A DNA stretch of 64,000 nt, taken from NCBI GenBank assembly GCA_021815805.1, contig JAKAZQ010000001.1:198998-262997 (forward strand), in the 5' to 3' direction. The notes under the pieces were generated by a model. It searched no databases. It worked only from the letters and a program-made list of their open reading frames with translations, and was not told where the DNA came from. Shown one piece after another: positions 40,384-48,865 of the stretch. How positions within the stretch are numbered: the stretch's first letter is position 1; each line of letters begins with the position of its first letter. Made by a program: the position numbers and the translations under genes. Source of the DNA: Pseudomonadota bacterium. Its GTDB lineage: Bacteria > Pseudomonadota > Gammaproteobacteria > Burkholderiales > Burkholderiaceae_C.

Positions 40384-41502
40384 CTCCTGCGGATTGCGGA
40401 ACACCAGCGGCTGCTCGGGAACGCCTTCGGCCTGCGCCCGCCGCACCGCCTCGAGCACCGTGGCGTGATGCGGCGACTTGTCGCACACCGGGTCGGCGCC
40501 GGCCGCATCGCCGCCCAGCATGTAGGCCTGGCAGCGGCAGCCGCCGAGGTCGGCCTGCTGCTCGGGGCAGGAACGGCACGGCTCCTTCATCCACGCCGTG
40601 CCACGGTAGCGCGTGAAGCCCGGCGACTCGTACCAGGCGTGCTGCAGCGTGACCTTGCGCACGTCGGGGAACTCCAGCCCGGGCAGCATGCGCGCGGTGT
40701 GGCAAGGCAGCGCGAGCCCGTCCGGGGTCACGGTGAGGAACACGTTGCCCCAGCCGTTCATGCACTTCTTCGGGCGTGATTCGTAATAGTCGGGAACGAC
40801 ATAGAAAATGCGCATGCGATCGCCGAGTCGCTCACGCCAGGCCTGGGTGCAGGCCTCGGCGCGCTGCAACTGCTCGCGCGACGGCAGCAGGTGCTCGCGG
40901 TTCACGTGCGCCCACGAGTAGTACTGCGAATTCGCCAGTTCCAGGTACTCGGCGCCGAGTTCGGCGGCCATGCCGATGATGCGGTCGATGTGGTCGATGT
41001 TCATGCGATGCACGACCACGTTCATGACCATCGGCCAGCCGTTGTGCTTGATCAGGCGCGCCACCCGCTGCTTGAGGTCGAAGGTGCGGGTGTGCGACAG
41101 GAAGTCGTTCAGCTCCTGGGTGGAGTCCTGGAACGACAGCTGCACGTGATCGAGGCCCGCCGCGCGCAGCGCGGCCGCGCGCGCCTCGGTCAGCCCCACC
41201 CCGGAGGTCAGCAGGTTGGTGTAGAAGCCGAGGCGGTGCGCCTCGGCGATCAACTGCTCGAGATCGTCGCGCAGCAGCGGCTCGCCGCCGGAGAAGCCGC
41301 ACTGCACGGCGCCGAGCTCGCGCGCCTCGCGCAGCACGCGCAGCCAGTCGTCGGTCGACAGCTCGGGACCGGCGGCGGCGTAGTCCACCGGGTTGAAGCA
41401 GAACACGCAATGCAGCGGGCAGCGATAGGTGAGTTCGGCCAGCAACCACAGCGGCGGACCCGGCCGCGGGGCCTCGCCAGGCAGGTTCGACGTCTCGCTC
41501 AT
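40357..41502 (-). CDS. pqqE: PqqA peptide cyclase (radical SAM)
   Basis: A 381-residue radical SAM enzyme that joins the Glu and Tyr side chains of PqqA. The SAM-cluster motif is CPLHCVFC (C-x3-C-x2-C, about residue 27), followed by GFSGGEPLLRDD. The SPASM region has auxiliary-cluster cysteines in KKCMNGWGN, LPCHTA, CRSCPEQQADLGGCRCQAY and CDKSPHH. The size matches PqqE. It starts 10 bases after pqqD and ends the pqq operon. Confidence 0.97.
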   Translation of the reverse strand: MSETSNLPGEAPRPGPPLWLLAELTYRCPLHCVFCFNPVDYAAAGPELSTDDWLRVLREARELGAVQCGFSGGEPLLRDDLEQLIAEAHRLGFYTNLLTSGVGLTEARAAALRAAGLDHVQLSFQDSTQELNDFLSHTRTFDLKQRVARLIKHNGWPMVMNVVVHRMNIDHIDRIIGMAAELGAEYLELANSQYYSWAHVNREHLLPSREQLQRAEACTQAWRERLGDRMRIFYVVPDYYESRPKKCMNGWGNVFLTVTPDGLALPCHTARMLPGLEFPDVRKVTLQHAWYESPGFTRYRGTAWMKEPCRSCPEQQADLGGCRCQAYMLGGDAAGADPVCDKSPHHATVLEAVRRAQAEGVPEQPLVFRNPQESRRLAKPF

Positions 41503-41512
41503 GGCCGCGGCG

Positions 41513-41797
41513 TCACACCCACTCCACCCAGCTCTGGCGCGTGGCGATCTGCAGGAAGTCGCGCACGTCGCCACCCAGGTCCTCGACCTCGAAGGCCTGC
41601 TCCAGGTCGTCGATGATCTGGCGCACCGAGCTGGCGCCGTCGCAGCGCTTCATGATCTCCCCGGCGCTCTGGTTGAGCTTGACCATGCCTTCCGGGTAGA
41701 GCAGGACCCACGAGTTCTGGGCGTTCTCCCATTGCAGGCGAAACCGCGCATGCACGCGCGGCACCCGGGCTTCATCGGTTTCGACATGGGCGCTCAT
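41513..41797 (-). CDS. pqqD: PQQ biosynthesis peptide chaperone PqqD
   Basis: A 94-residue protein with the PqqD winged-helix/RRE fold: PRVHARFRLQWENAQNSWVL, YPEGMVKLNQSAGEIMKRCD, and a C-terminal helix IIDDLEQAFEVEDLGGDVRD. It presents PqqA to PqqE. Its ATG shares one base with the pqqC stop (TGATG), and pqqE follows after 10 bases. It is separate from pqqC, not fused. Confidence 0.95.
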   Translation of the reverse strand: MSAHVETDEARVPRVHARFRLQWENAQNSWVLLYPEGMVKLNQSAGEIMKRCDGASSVRQIIDDLEQAFEVEDLGGDVRDFLQIATRQSWVEWV

Positions 41798-42537
41798 CAC
41801 TGGACTCCATATTTCAGCGCCATGGCGTCGTTCATCTGCCACAGCACGTCGAGCTTGAACTGCAGGATCTGCAACGCGCGCTGCTGCAGATCCCGGGTGT
41901 TGAAATACTGCAGGGTCACCGCCAGGCCCTGTTCCACGTCGCGCCGCGCCTGGGTCGTGCGATTGCGGAAATACTGCAGGCCGTCGCTGTCGATCCAGGG
42001 ATAGTGCTGCGGCCAGTTGGCGAGCCGCTCCTTGTGGATCTTCGGCGCGAACAGTTCGGTCAGCGAGGCGCACACCGCCTCCTGCCACGGCCGCTGGCGA
42101 CAGAAGTTGACGTAGGCGTCGACCGCGAAGCGGGTGCCCGGCAGCACGTGGCGCAGGTCCTCGATCTCGTCGCGCTGCAGGCCGACGGCGAGACCGAGGC
42201 GGATCCACGCCTCGATGCCGCCGGGGTCGTCGCCATGGCCGTCGTGATCGAGGATGCGCTGGATCCATTGCCGGCGCACTTCGCGCTCGTTGCAATTCGA
42301 CAGCACCGCGGCGTCCTTGATCGGGATGGCGATCTGGTAGTAGTAGCGGTTGGCCACCCAGCCGCGGATCTGCTCGACGCTGGCGCGGCCGCTGTTGAGC
42401 ATGACGTTGAAGGGATGGTGGATATGGTAGGCAGCGCCGCGCTCGCGCAGCCTGGCCTCGAATTCGTCGCGCCCCCAAGGGTCGCGCTGCGCCGTGTCCT
42501 GGGACAAATCGTTCTCCTGCATGGTGTGCGCCGTCAC
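41797..42537 (-). CDS. pqqC: Pyrroloquinoline-quinone synthase PqqC
   Basis: A 246-residue cofactorless oxidase that catalyses the last ring closure and oxidation of PQQ. Conserved stretches are [54 protein letters not shown] and [20 protein letters not shown]. The His and Lys-rich active site is intact. The ATG at 42537 overlaps the pqqB stop by 4 bases (ATGA), and its own stop overlaps pqqD. Confidence 0.97.
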   Translation of the reverse strand: MTAHTMQENDLSQDTAQRDPWGRDEFEARLRERGAAYHIHHPFNVMLNSGRASVEQIRGWVANRYYYQIAIPIKDAAVLSNCNEREVRRQWIQRILDHDGHGDDPGGIEAWIRLGLAVGLQRDEIEDLRHVLPGTRFAVDAYVNFCRQRPWQEAVCASLTELFAPKIHKERLANWPQHYPWIDSDGLQYFRNRTTQARRDVEQGLAVTLQYFNTRDLQQRALQILQFKLDVLWQMNDAMALKYGVQ

Positions 42538-43451
42538 AGCTCGATGTCGAGTCCGTCGTGGCAGACTTCGATGCCGTGCGCGGTGAGCTCGGCGCGCTCG
42601 GCGCTGTCCTCGCGCAGGATCGGGTTGGTGTTGTTGATGTGGATCAGCAGCTTGCGCGTGGACGCCGGCAGCGCGTCGAGCTGCTCGATCATGCCGCCGG
42701 GTCCCGACTGCGGCAGGTGGCCGAGGGCGCGCGCGCTCTTGTCGGGCGCGCCGACGCTGCGCATCTCGTCGTCGGTCCAGAAGGTGCCGTCGACCAGCAC
42801 GCAGTCCGCCTGCTGCATGGCCTCGCGCACGTGCGGCTCGATGGCCCCCAGCCCGGGGGCGTAGAACGCGCTGCGGCCGCTGTGCGGGTCGCGCAGCAGC
42901 ACGCCGATGTTGTCGCCCGGCACCGGCGCGTGGCGATGCGGCGAATACGGCGGCGCCTTGCTGCTCAGCGCCAGCGCGCGCACGCGCAGCCCGCCGGCCG
43001 CGGCGATCGCGACCTCGCTGCCGTCGACCGCCAGGTCGTGCCAGTCGACACCGCAGAAATGCCCGAGCACGCGCAGGATGGGGTTTCCCGCGCCGAGATC
43101 CTCGCGCACCGGCGGGGTACCCCAGATCTGCAACGGGCGCAGGCTTTCACGCAGCATGTACAGGCCGGTGGTGTGATCGACCTGGGCGTCCATCAGCAGC
43201 ACCGCGCCGATGCCGGTGTCGCGCAGCGCGCGCGCCGGCTGCAGCGGGGCGAAGCCCTGGATCTGCTGCAGCACGTCCGGCGAGGCGTTGAACAGCAGCC
43301 AGTCGCCGTCGCCGGCGCGTGCCGCGATCGACGACTGGGTGCGGCGGCGCGCCTGGATGCTGCCGCGCCGCACCCCGTCGCAGTTCGGGCAATTGCAGTT
43401 CCATTGCGGAAAGCCGCCGCCGGCGGCCGAACCCAGGATGCGGATGTGCAT
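42534..43451 (-). CDS. pqqB: PQQ biosynthesis protein PqqB (metallo-beta-lactamase fold)
   Basis: A 305-residue metallo-beta-lactamase-fold protein that hydroxylates the PQQ precursor. The N-terminus [20 protein letters not shown], the cysteine cluster CNCPNC, and [16 protein letters not shown] are diagnostic. The ATG at 43451 fixes this N-terminus. In-frame sequence upstream is noncoding leader. It is separated from pqqA by 219 bases that include a large hairpin, and is coupled to pqqC by a 4-base overlap. Confidence 0.96.
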   Translation of the reverse strand: MHIRILGSAAGGGFPQWNCNCPNCDGVRRGSIQARRRTQSSIAARAGDGDWLLFNASPDVLQQIQGFAPLQPARALRDTGIGAVLLMDAQVDHTTGLYMLRESLRPLQIWGTPPVREDLGAGNPILRVLGHFCGVDWHDLAVDGSEVAIAAAGGLRVRALALSSKAPPYSPHRHAPVPGDNIGVLLRDPHSGRSAFYAPGLGAIEPHVREAMQQADCVLVDGTFWTDDEMRSVGAPDKSARALGHLPQSGPGGMIEQLDALPASTRKLLIHINNTNPILREDSAERAELTAHGIEVCHDGLDIEL

Positions 43452-43619
43452 GGTCGAAGATCGATTCCAGCCGGCGAGCGTGACGCCGTCGTGCGCCGGC
43501 GCCCTGCCGCGCGGCGCGGGCGCCGGGCGTGCGCAGGACGCGGCCGCGCGCAGCGCGCGGTGCGCGTGACGAGCAGCGAAGGGAATTCGGGGGTGGCTGC
43601 GGCGCGACGCGTCGCAGCC

Positions 43620-43656
43620 CGCGGGCGGCGCCGGCTGCATGCCGGCGCCGCCCGCG
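43620..43656 (-). terminator. Large hairpin between pqqA and pqqB (likely partial terminator/stabiliser)
   Basis: Perfect 16-bp arms (left arm begins CGCGGGCGGCGCC, 43620-43635; right arm 43641-43656) with a 5-base loop, 14 bases after the pqqA stop on the transcribed strand. There is no U-tract. It would stabilise a short pqqA mRNA or attenuate readthrough, giving more precursor peptide than enzymes. Confidence 0.6.
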
Positions 43657-43670
43657 ACCATCGGCCGATC

Positions 43671-43745
43671 TCAGCGAGTGGCGATGTACATGGTGATTTC
43701 AAAACCGAAACGCAGTTCGGTAAACGCGGGCGTGGTCCACTTCAT
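43671..43745 (-). CDS. pqqA: PQQ precursor peptide PqqA
   Basis: A 24-residue peptide that starts MKWTTPAFTELRFGFEITMY and ends IATR. The glutamate and tyrosine that become PQQ are in the conserved E-x3-Y (EITMY, residues 16-20). TTTGGAGA lies 7 bases before the ATG as ribosome binding site. It is the first gene of pqqABCDE and is easily missed because of its size. A small hairpin lies in its leader and a large one follows it. Confidence 0.97.
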   Translation of the reverse strand: MKWTTPAFTELRFGFEITMYIATR

Positions 43746-43776
43746 GGTTTGTCTCCAAAGGAATTGTGCAAAAGCA

Positions 43777-43793
43777 GGATGCCACTCGCATCC
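43777..43793 (-). other. Small hairpin in the pqqA leader
   Basis: GGATGC-5 nt-GCATCC is a perfect 6-bp stem, 31 bases upstream of the pqqA start codon in the 71-base divergent space shared with the hydrolase gene. It may influence pqqA mRNA stability. An imperfect -10 (TAGTAT, minus strand 43801-43806) lies just upstream. Confidence 0.4.
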
Positions 43794-43816
43794 CTGTCGG
43801 ATACTAAGCAAGTCCC

Positions 43817-44776
43817 ATGCCGCGCGCCATCCCCATCACCCCCCCCATTCGCGTCGAGCATCTCGACGTCGGCCAGGGCCACCGCGTCGCGCTGGCCACC
43901 GCCGGAGATCCGCGCCTGCCCGCGGTTGTCATCATCCACGGCGGCCCGGGCAGCGGCTCGCGCCTGCGCCGGCCGCTGCTGTTCGACCCGGCGCAGCACC
44001 GCCTGGTGTGGGTGGATCAGCGCGGCTGCGCGCGCTCGCGCCCACGCGGCGCCACGCGACGCAACACCACGCCGCTGCTGGTGCGCGACCTCGAACAGGT
44101 GCGCAGGCATCTCGGGCTGCAGCGCTGGAGCGTGTACGGCGGCTCGTGGGGCGCGGCGCTGGCGCTGGCCTACGCCGGCAGCCACCCGCAGCGCGTACAG
44201 GCCTTGCTGCTGCGCGCCACCTACCTCACGTCGCGGCGCGATACGGCGCGTTTCGTGCTCGCCGGACGGCGCCAGGCGCCACGCGCCTGGCGCGCGCTGC
44301 TGCGCGCCGCCGGTGCGACACGCGCCGACAAGCTGTTGCACTGTTGCACAACAGTGTCGCGTAATGGAACATCCCGGCAGCGCAGGGATCTGGGGTTATC
44401 CTGGAGTCGCTACGAAAATGCGATGCTGTTCCGGGATCGACCGCTGACAAAACGCATTTCCGCAAAACGCGTGTCGGATATCCTGGATAAGAATCAGGTG
44501 CATTGGCATTTTCTGCGGCACGCCTGCTGGCTGGGTCGCCAGGGCCTGCGCCGGCATGTGCTGGCCTTGCGCGATGCGACCTGGCCGGCGCTGGCCGTGC
44601 ACGGCCGGCGCGACCGCGCCTGCCCCGCGGGCAACCTGCGCGTGCTGCAGCGGTGGCTGCCGCGCCTGCGCGTGCGCCTGATCGACGCCGGGCACCTGGA
44701 GACCGACCCGGCGATGCTGCGCGCGCTGCGCGCCGGGCTCGGCGCGCTGCTGCAGGAGGCGCGCGTGCGCGCCTGA
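43817..44776 (+). CDS. Alpha/beta hydrolase, proline iminopeptidase-like
   Basis: A 319-residue alpha/beta hydrolase close to prolyl iminopeptidase. The oxyanion region is HGGPGSGSRLRR (about residue 41), the signature is DQRGCARSRPRGATRRNTTP (about 67), and the nucleophile elbow is GGSWGAAL (Ser about 110). The acid is in VHGRRDRACP (about 264) and the His in DAGHLETDP (about 291). The family removes N-terminal proline or small residues from peptides. It is divergent from pqqA, 71 bases away, so a role in PqqA processing is possible but unproven. The cap-domain coding region (about 44340-44520) is clearly less GC-rich than the rest. Confidence 0.83.
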   Translation: MPRAIPITPPIRVEHLDVGQGHRVALATAGDPRLPAVVIIHGGPGSGSRLRRPLLFDPAQHRLVWVDQRGCARSRPRGATRRNTTPLLVRDLEQVRRHLGLQRWSVYGGSWGAALALAYAGSHPQRVQALLLRATYLTSRRDTARFVLAGRRQAPRAWRALLRAAGATRADKLLHCCTTVSRNGTSRQRRDLGLSWSRYENAMLFRDRPLTKRISAKRVSDILDKNQVHWHFLRHACWLGRQGLRRHVLALRDATWPALAVHGRRDRACPAGNLRVLQRWLPRLRVRLIDAGHLETDPAMLRALRAGLGALLQEARVRA

Positions 44777-44808
44777 GCCGGCGGCGCCGCCGCGCGCCGG
44801 GCTCAGGC
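44771..44808. terminator. Bidirectional hairpin containing both convergent stop codons
   Basis: GCCTGAGCCGGCG and its inverted copy CGCCGGGCTCAGGC (one bulged base) form a stem that includes the stop codons of the hydrolase (44774-44776) and glcF (44803-44805). There is no U-tract, but the placement between convergent genes suggests termination or 3'-end protection on both strands. Confidence 0.45.
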
Positions 44809-46035
44809 CGCGGGCGCCATCGCCTCGTCGAGGAACTCCAGCCAGTGCTGCACCGGCGCGGCGCTGCCCGCCTGCAGGTGCTGGATGCAGCCGATGTTGG
44901 CCGACAGCACGCGCTGCGGCTGCAGGCGCTGCAGGTTGTCGAGCTTGTTGTCGCGCAGGCGGTGCGACAGTTCCGGTTGCAGCACCGAGTAGGTGCCGGC
45001 GGAGCCGCAGCACAGATGGCTCTGCTCGGGCAGCGCGAGCTCGAAGCCCAGCGCGCGCATCAGGGCCTCGACACGCCCCCCCAGCTGCTGCCCATGCTGC
45101 AGTGTGCATGGCGGGTGCCAGGCCAGGCGCTCGGCGGGTCGCGCGCGCAGCTGCTGCGCCAGCGCATCGACCTGGTCGCCGAGGAATTCCACCGGATCGC
45201 GCGCGAGTTCGGCGATGCGGCGCGCCTTGTCCGCATAGGCGGCATCGGATGCCAGTTCACGCCCGTAGTCCTTGATGGTCACGCCGCAGCCCGAGGCGTT
45301 GACCACGATGGCCTCCACCGTGCCGCGCTGCACCAGCGGCCACCAGGCGTCGATGTTGCGCCGCATGTCGCGCAGGGCCCCGCCGTGGTCGCCGCCGTGC
45401 TGGCGGATGGCGCCGCAGCAGCCGCTGCCCGCCGCCACCAGCGCCTGCACGCCGATGGCGTCGAGCACGCGGGCGGTGGCGGCGTCGATGTTCGGCGCCA
45501 TCGCCGGCTGCGCGCAGCCATGCGGCAGGATCACCTTGCGCGCATGCTCGCGCGTCGGCCAGGCGCCGGCCGCGCGCGGCTCGCCCAGCTTGTCGCGCAG
45601 GCTGGCGGGCGCCAGCCCGCGCAACGCGCGCCCGGCGCGCAGCGCCGGGCCGAACAGCGGCGAGGTCACGCCCTCGCGCAGCAGCGCGCGCTTGACGCGC
45701 TCGGCGGCCGGGCGCGGCACGCGCTCGTCGACGACGCGGCGCCCGATGTCGAGCAACTGCGCGTACGAGACCCCGGACGGACAGGTGGTTTCACACGAGC
45801 GGCACGTCAGGCAGCGATCGAGGTGCAGCTGGGTGCTGCGCGTCGGCGTCGCGCCCTCCAGCACCTGCTTGATCTGGTAGATGCGTCCGCGCGGTCCGTC
45901 GAGCTCGTCGCCGAGCAACTGGTAGGTCGGGCAGGTCGCGGTGCAGAAGCCGCAGTGCACGCAGGCGCGCAGGATGGATTCGGCCTGGCGCCCGTCGGGC
46001 GTGTCGGCGAACTCGGGAGACAGACGGGTTTCCAT
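44803..46035 (-). CDS. glcF: Glycolate oxidase iron-sulfur subunit
   Basis: A 410-residue GlcF subunit that carries electrons from the GlcD flavin to the quinone pool. Two 4Fe-4S motifs are CVHCGFCTATCPTYQ (about residue 26) and CLTCRSCETTCPSGV (about 77). Two CCG-type cysteine-rich motifs, GSGCCGAIRQHGGDHG and HLCCGSAGTYSVLQP, follow. The ATG at 46035 (METRLSPEFADTPDG) lies 14 bases after glcE. It is the last gene of the LysR-glcDEF series. Confidence 0.95.
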   Translation of the reverse strand: METRLSPEFADTPDGRQAESILRACVHCGFCTATCPTYQLLGDELDGPRGRIYQIKQVLEGATPTRSTQLHLDRCLTCRSCETTCPSGVSYAQLLDIGRRVVDERVPRPAAERVKRALLREGVTSPLFGPALRAGRALRGLAPASLRDKLGEPRAAGAWPTREHARKVILPHGCAQPAMAPNIDAATARVLDAIGVQALVAAGSGCCGAIRQHGGDHGGALRDMRRNIDAWWPLVQRGTVEAIVVNASGCGVTIKDYGRELASDAAYADKARRIAELARDPVEFLGDQVDALAQQLRARPAERLAWHPPCTLQHGQQLGGRVEALMRALGFELALPEQSHLCCGSAGTYSVLQPELSHRLRDNKLDNLQRLQPQRVLSANIGCIQHLQAGSAAPVQHWLEFLDEAMAPAA

Positions 46036-46049
46036 GGCGGACGTCCGGG

Positions 46050-47165
46050 TCAGGCTGCGCCGAAGCAGTCGGGGAACACGCCGTGCGGATCGAAAGCCAG
46101 CTTGAGCTGGCGCTGGATCCGGTCGAGCGGGGCCGGCAGCGGCGTGAACACCGGCACCGCGGGGTCGCCGCCGCGAAAGCGCGTGGCATGTCCGCCGGCG
46201 CGCACGGCGGCCTCGCGCACGGCGCCGGCAGCGGCATCGCTGCGCAGCCAGCGCAGCGCCCCGCCCCACTCGACGAGCGTCTCGCCGGGCAGTTGCAGCG
46301 GCGCGGTGGTCGACGGCAGCGCGATACGCCACAGGGTCTGCGGCGGCGCGGGCTGCCATGTCGGCGCGAACCAGTCGAGGCTCTGCTCGCGCAGGCCCTG
46401 CCACAGCGTGGCGGCCGCAGCCTCGTCCAGGCGCTCGCCGCCGAGCCGTGCGCACGCAGCATCCACGGCGGCGCGCGCGCCCTGCAGGCGCAGCAACAGG
46501 CGCGCGCCGGCGTCGGCATCGTCCCACCAGGCGCTGGCGGCGATCGGCAGCGGCTGGCCGCCCCAGCGGTTGAGCTGTTCGATGGCCTGCTGCTGCGGCA
46601 TCGCGAAGGCCAGCGTGGCGCGCGCGCGCGGCAGCGGAAGCACCTTCAGCGACACGTCCAGGATGACCCCGAGCGAGCCCATGGAGCCGGCCAGCAGCCG
46701 CGAGACGTCGTAGCCGGCGACGTTTTTCATGACCTGGCCGCCGAAGTGCAGCACCTCGCCGCGGCCGTTGAGCAGGCTGGCGCCGAGCACGAAATCGCGC
46801 ACCGCGCCGGCGCCCAGGCGCCCGGGGCCCGACAGGCCGGCGGCCACCGCGCCGCCCAGCGTGGCGGCGGCGCCGCCGCGCGCGAAGTGCGGAGGCTCGC
46901 AGGGCAGGCACTGGCCATGCTCGGCCAGCAGCGCGTCGATCTCGGCCAGCGGCGTGCCGCCCCGCGCCGTGAGGTACAGCTCGCTGGGTTCGTAGGCCAG
47001 CACGCCGGCATGCGCACGCAGTTCGAGCACGCGGGCATCGCCAGCGGCACGCGCATCGAGCCAGGCCTTGCTGGCGCCGCCCCGCGGCATCAGTCGCGCG
47101 CCGTCGGCGACGGCCTGCAGCACCTGTTCGCGCAGCGCGGACACGGTATCGGGAAGGGATTCCAT
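46050..47165 (-). CDS. glcE: Glycolate oxidase FAD-binding subunit GlcE
   Basis: A 371-residue FAD-binding subunit of glycolate oxidase. FAD-domain motifs are LMPRGGASKAWL (about residue 25), CEPPHFARGGAAATLGGAVA (about 88) and GGQVMKNVAGYDVSRLLAGS (about 142). It is shorter than GlcD, as usual. The ATG at 47165 (MESLPDTVSALRE) lies 76 bases after glcD, and glcF follows after 14 bases. With GlcD and GlcF it oxidises glycolate to glyoxylate at the membrane. Confidence 0.93.
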   Translation of the reverse strand: MESLPDTVSALREQVLQAVADGARLMPRGGASKAWLDARAAGDARVLELRAHAGVLAYEPSELYLTARGGTPLAEIDALLAEHGQCLPCEPPHFARGGAAATLGGAVAAGLSGPGRLGAGAVRDFVLGASLLNGRGEVLHFGGQVMKNVAGYDVSRLLAGSMGSLGVILDVSLKVLPLPRARATLAFAMPQQQAIEQLNRWGGQPLPIAASAWWDDADAGARLLLRLQGARAAVDAACARLGGERLDEAAAATLWQGLREQSLDWFAPTWQPAPPQTLWRIALPSTTAPLQLPGETLVEWGGALRWLRSDAAAGAVREAAVRAGGHATRFRGGDPAVPVFTPLPAPLDRIQRQLKLAFDPHGVFPDCFGAA

Positions 47166-47241
47166 CGCGGAACTCGCAGGGTGTCGTTCGGATCGGACGG
47201 CCCGGTACCCGCCCGCGACGGGCCGGCACCGGGCCACGGGT

Positions 47242-48771
47242 TCAGAAGCGTGGAATGTCGGCAAACGCCAGTTGCCCGCCGCGCACGTGCATGCGCCCGT
47301 ACTCGGCGCAGCGCGCATGGCTGGGAATGTTCTTGCCCGGGTTGAGTTTCTCGCCGGGGTCGAAGGCGCGGCGCAGGGCCAGGAACTGCTCGCGCTCCTC
47401 GGGCGAGAACTGCACGCACATGGAGTTGATCTTCTCGACGCCCACGCCGTGCTCGCCGGTGATCGAGCCGCCCATCTCGACGCAGGTCTCGAGGATCTTC
47501 GCGCCGAACTCCTCGGCGCGACGCATCTGGTCCGGCTGGTTGGCGTCGAACAGGATCAGCGGGTGCAGGTTGCCGTCGCCGGCGTGGAACACATTGACGC
47601 AGCGCAGCTCGAACTCGCGCTCCATGTCCTGGATCGCCAGCAGCATGTCGGCGATGCGCTTGCGCGGGATGGTGCCGTCCATGCAGTAGTAGTCGGGCGA
47701 GATGCGACCGGACGCCGGGAACGCATTCTTGCGCCCGCTCCAGAAGCGCAGACGCTCGGCCTCGTCGCGGCTGACGGCCAGCGCGGTGGCGCCGCAGCCC
47801 TGCAGCACCGCGCTCATGTGCTCGATCTCCTCGGCCACCTCCTCGGGCGTGCCGTCGGACTCGCACAGCAGGATCGCCGCGGCCTCGCAGTCGTAGCCGG
47901 CGTGCACGAAGGCCTCGGCGGCGATGGTCATCGGCTTGTCCATCATTTCCAGGCCGGCCGGAATGATGCCGGCGGCGATCAGCCCGGCGACCGCGTCGCC
48001 GGCCTTGCGCAGGTCGTCGAAGCTGGCCATGATGCAGCGCGCCAGTTGCGGACGCGGGATCAGGCGCACCGTGACCTCGGTGACGACCATCAGCATGCCC
48101 TCGCTGCCGATGACCGCGGCCAGCAGGTCGGGGCCGGGGCCGTCGCCCGCCAGGTTGCCCACGGTGATGGGCTCGCCCTCGACGGTGAAGCCGCGCACCT
48201 GCAGCACGTTGTGCACGGTCAGGCCGTACTTGAGGCAGTGCACGCCGCCCGAATTCTCGGCTACGTTGCCGCCGATGGAACAGGCGATCTGGCTCGACGG
48301 ATCGGGCGCGTAATACAGGCCGTGACGCGCCGCCGCCTCGGAAATCGCCAGGTTGCGCACGCCGCTCTGCACCACCGCCGTGCGCGCCAGCGGGTCGATG
48401 GACACGATGCGGTTCAGGCGCGCCAGCGACAGCGTGACGCCATGCGCCAGCGGGAGCGCGCCACCCGACAGGCCGGTGCCGGAGCCGCGCGGCACCACCG
48501 GCAGGCCGAGCGCGTGGCAGGTGCGCAGCACCGCCGCCACCTGCTGCTCGTCGTCGGGCAGGCACACGGCCATCGGGCGCTGCCGGTAGGCGGCCAGGCC
48601 GTCGCATTCGTACGGAGTGGTGTCCTCGTCGCGCACCAGCAGCGCATGCGGCGGCAGCACGCCGGCCAGCGCCGCCACCAGGCGGGCGCGCGCCGACGCC
48701 ACGGCGGCCGGCGTCGCCGCGGCCGCCGAGCCGGCCTCGGCGCTGGTCGCAGTCACGGTAGAGGAAGACAT
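47242..48771 (-). CDS. glcD: Glycolate oxidase FAD-linked subunit GlcD
   Basis: A 509-residue catalytic flavoprotein of glycolate oxidase (FAD_binding_4 plus FAD-oxidase C domains). Motifs are VVPRGSGTGLSGGALPLAHG (about residue 83), DPSSQIACSIGGNVAENSGG (about 145), VFHAGDGNLHPLILFD and SITGEHGVGVEKI near the C-terminus. The ATG at 48771 is preceded by an Ala/Thr-rich stretch that varies in the family. The gene lies 94 bases after the LysR gene on the same strand. Confidence 0.96.
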   Translation of the reverse strand: MSSSTVTATSAEAGSAAAATPAAVASARARLVAALAGVLPPHALLVRDEDTTPYECDGLAAYRQRPMAVCLPDDEQQVAAVLRTCHALGLPVVPRGSGTGLSGGALPLAHGVTLSLARLNRIVSIDPLARTAVVQSGVRNLAISEAAARHGLYYAPDPSSQIACSIGGNVAENSGGVHCLKYGLTVHNVLQVRGFTVEGEPITVGNLAGDGPGPDLLAAVIGSEGMLMVVTEVTVRLIPRPQLARCIMASFDDLRKAGDAVAGLIAAGIIPAGLEMMDKPMTIAAEAFVHAGYDCEAAAILLCESDGTPEEVAEEIEHMSAVLQGCGATALAVSRDEAERLRFWSGRKNAFPASGRISPDYYCMDGTIPRKRIADMLLAIQDMEREFELRCVNVFHAGDGNLHPLILFDANQPDQMRRAEEFGAKILETCVEMGGSITGEHGVGVEKINSMCVQFSPEEREQFLALRRAFDPGEKLNPGKNIPSHARCAEYGRMHVRGGQLAFADIPRF

Positions 48772-48865
48772 GCTGGAACTCCTGTGGACTAGCCTGGTGT
48801 TGCGCAACGCCCAGGCGGAAAGACCCTTCATTTTGCCGCATCCAGGCGCAGCGCGGCGGGCGCGC

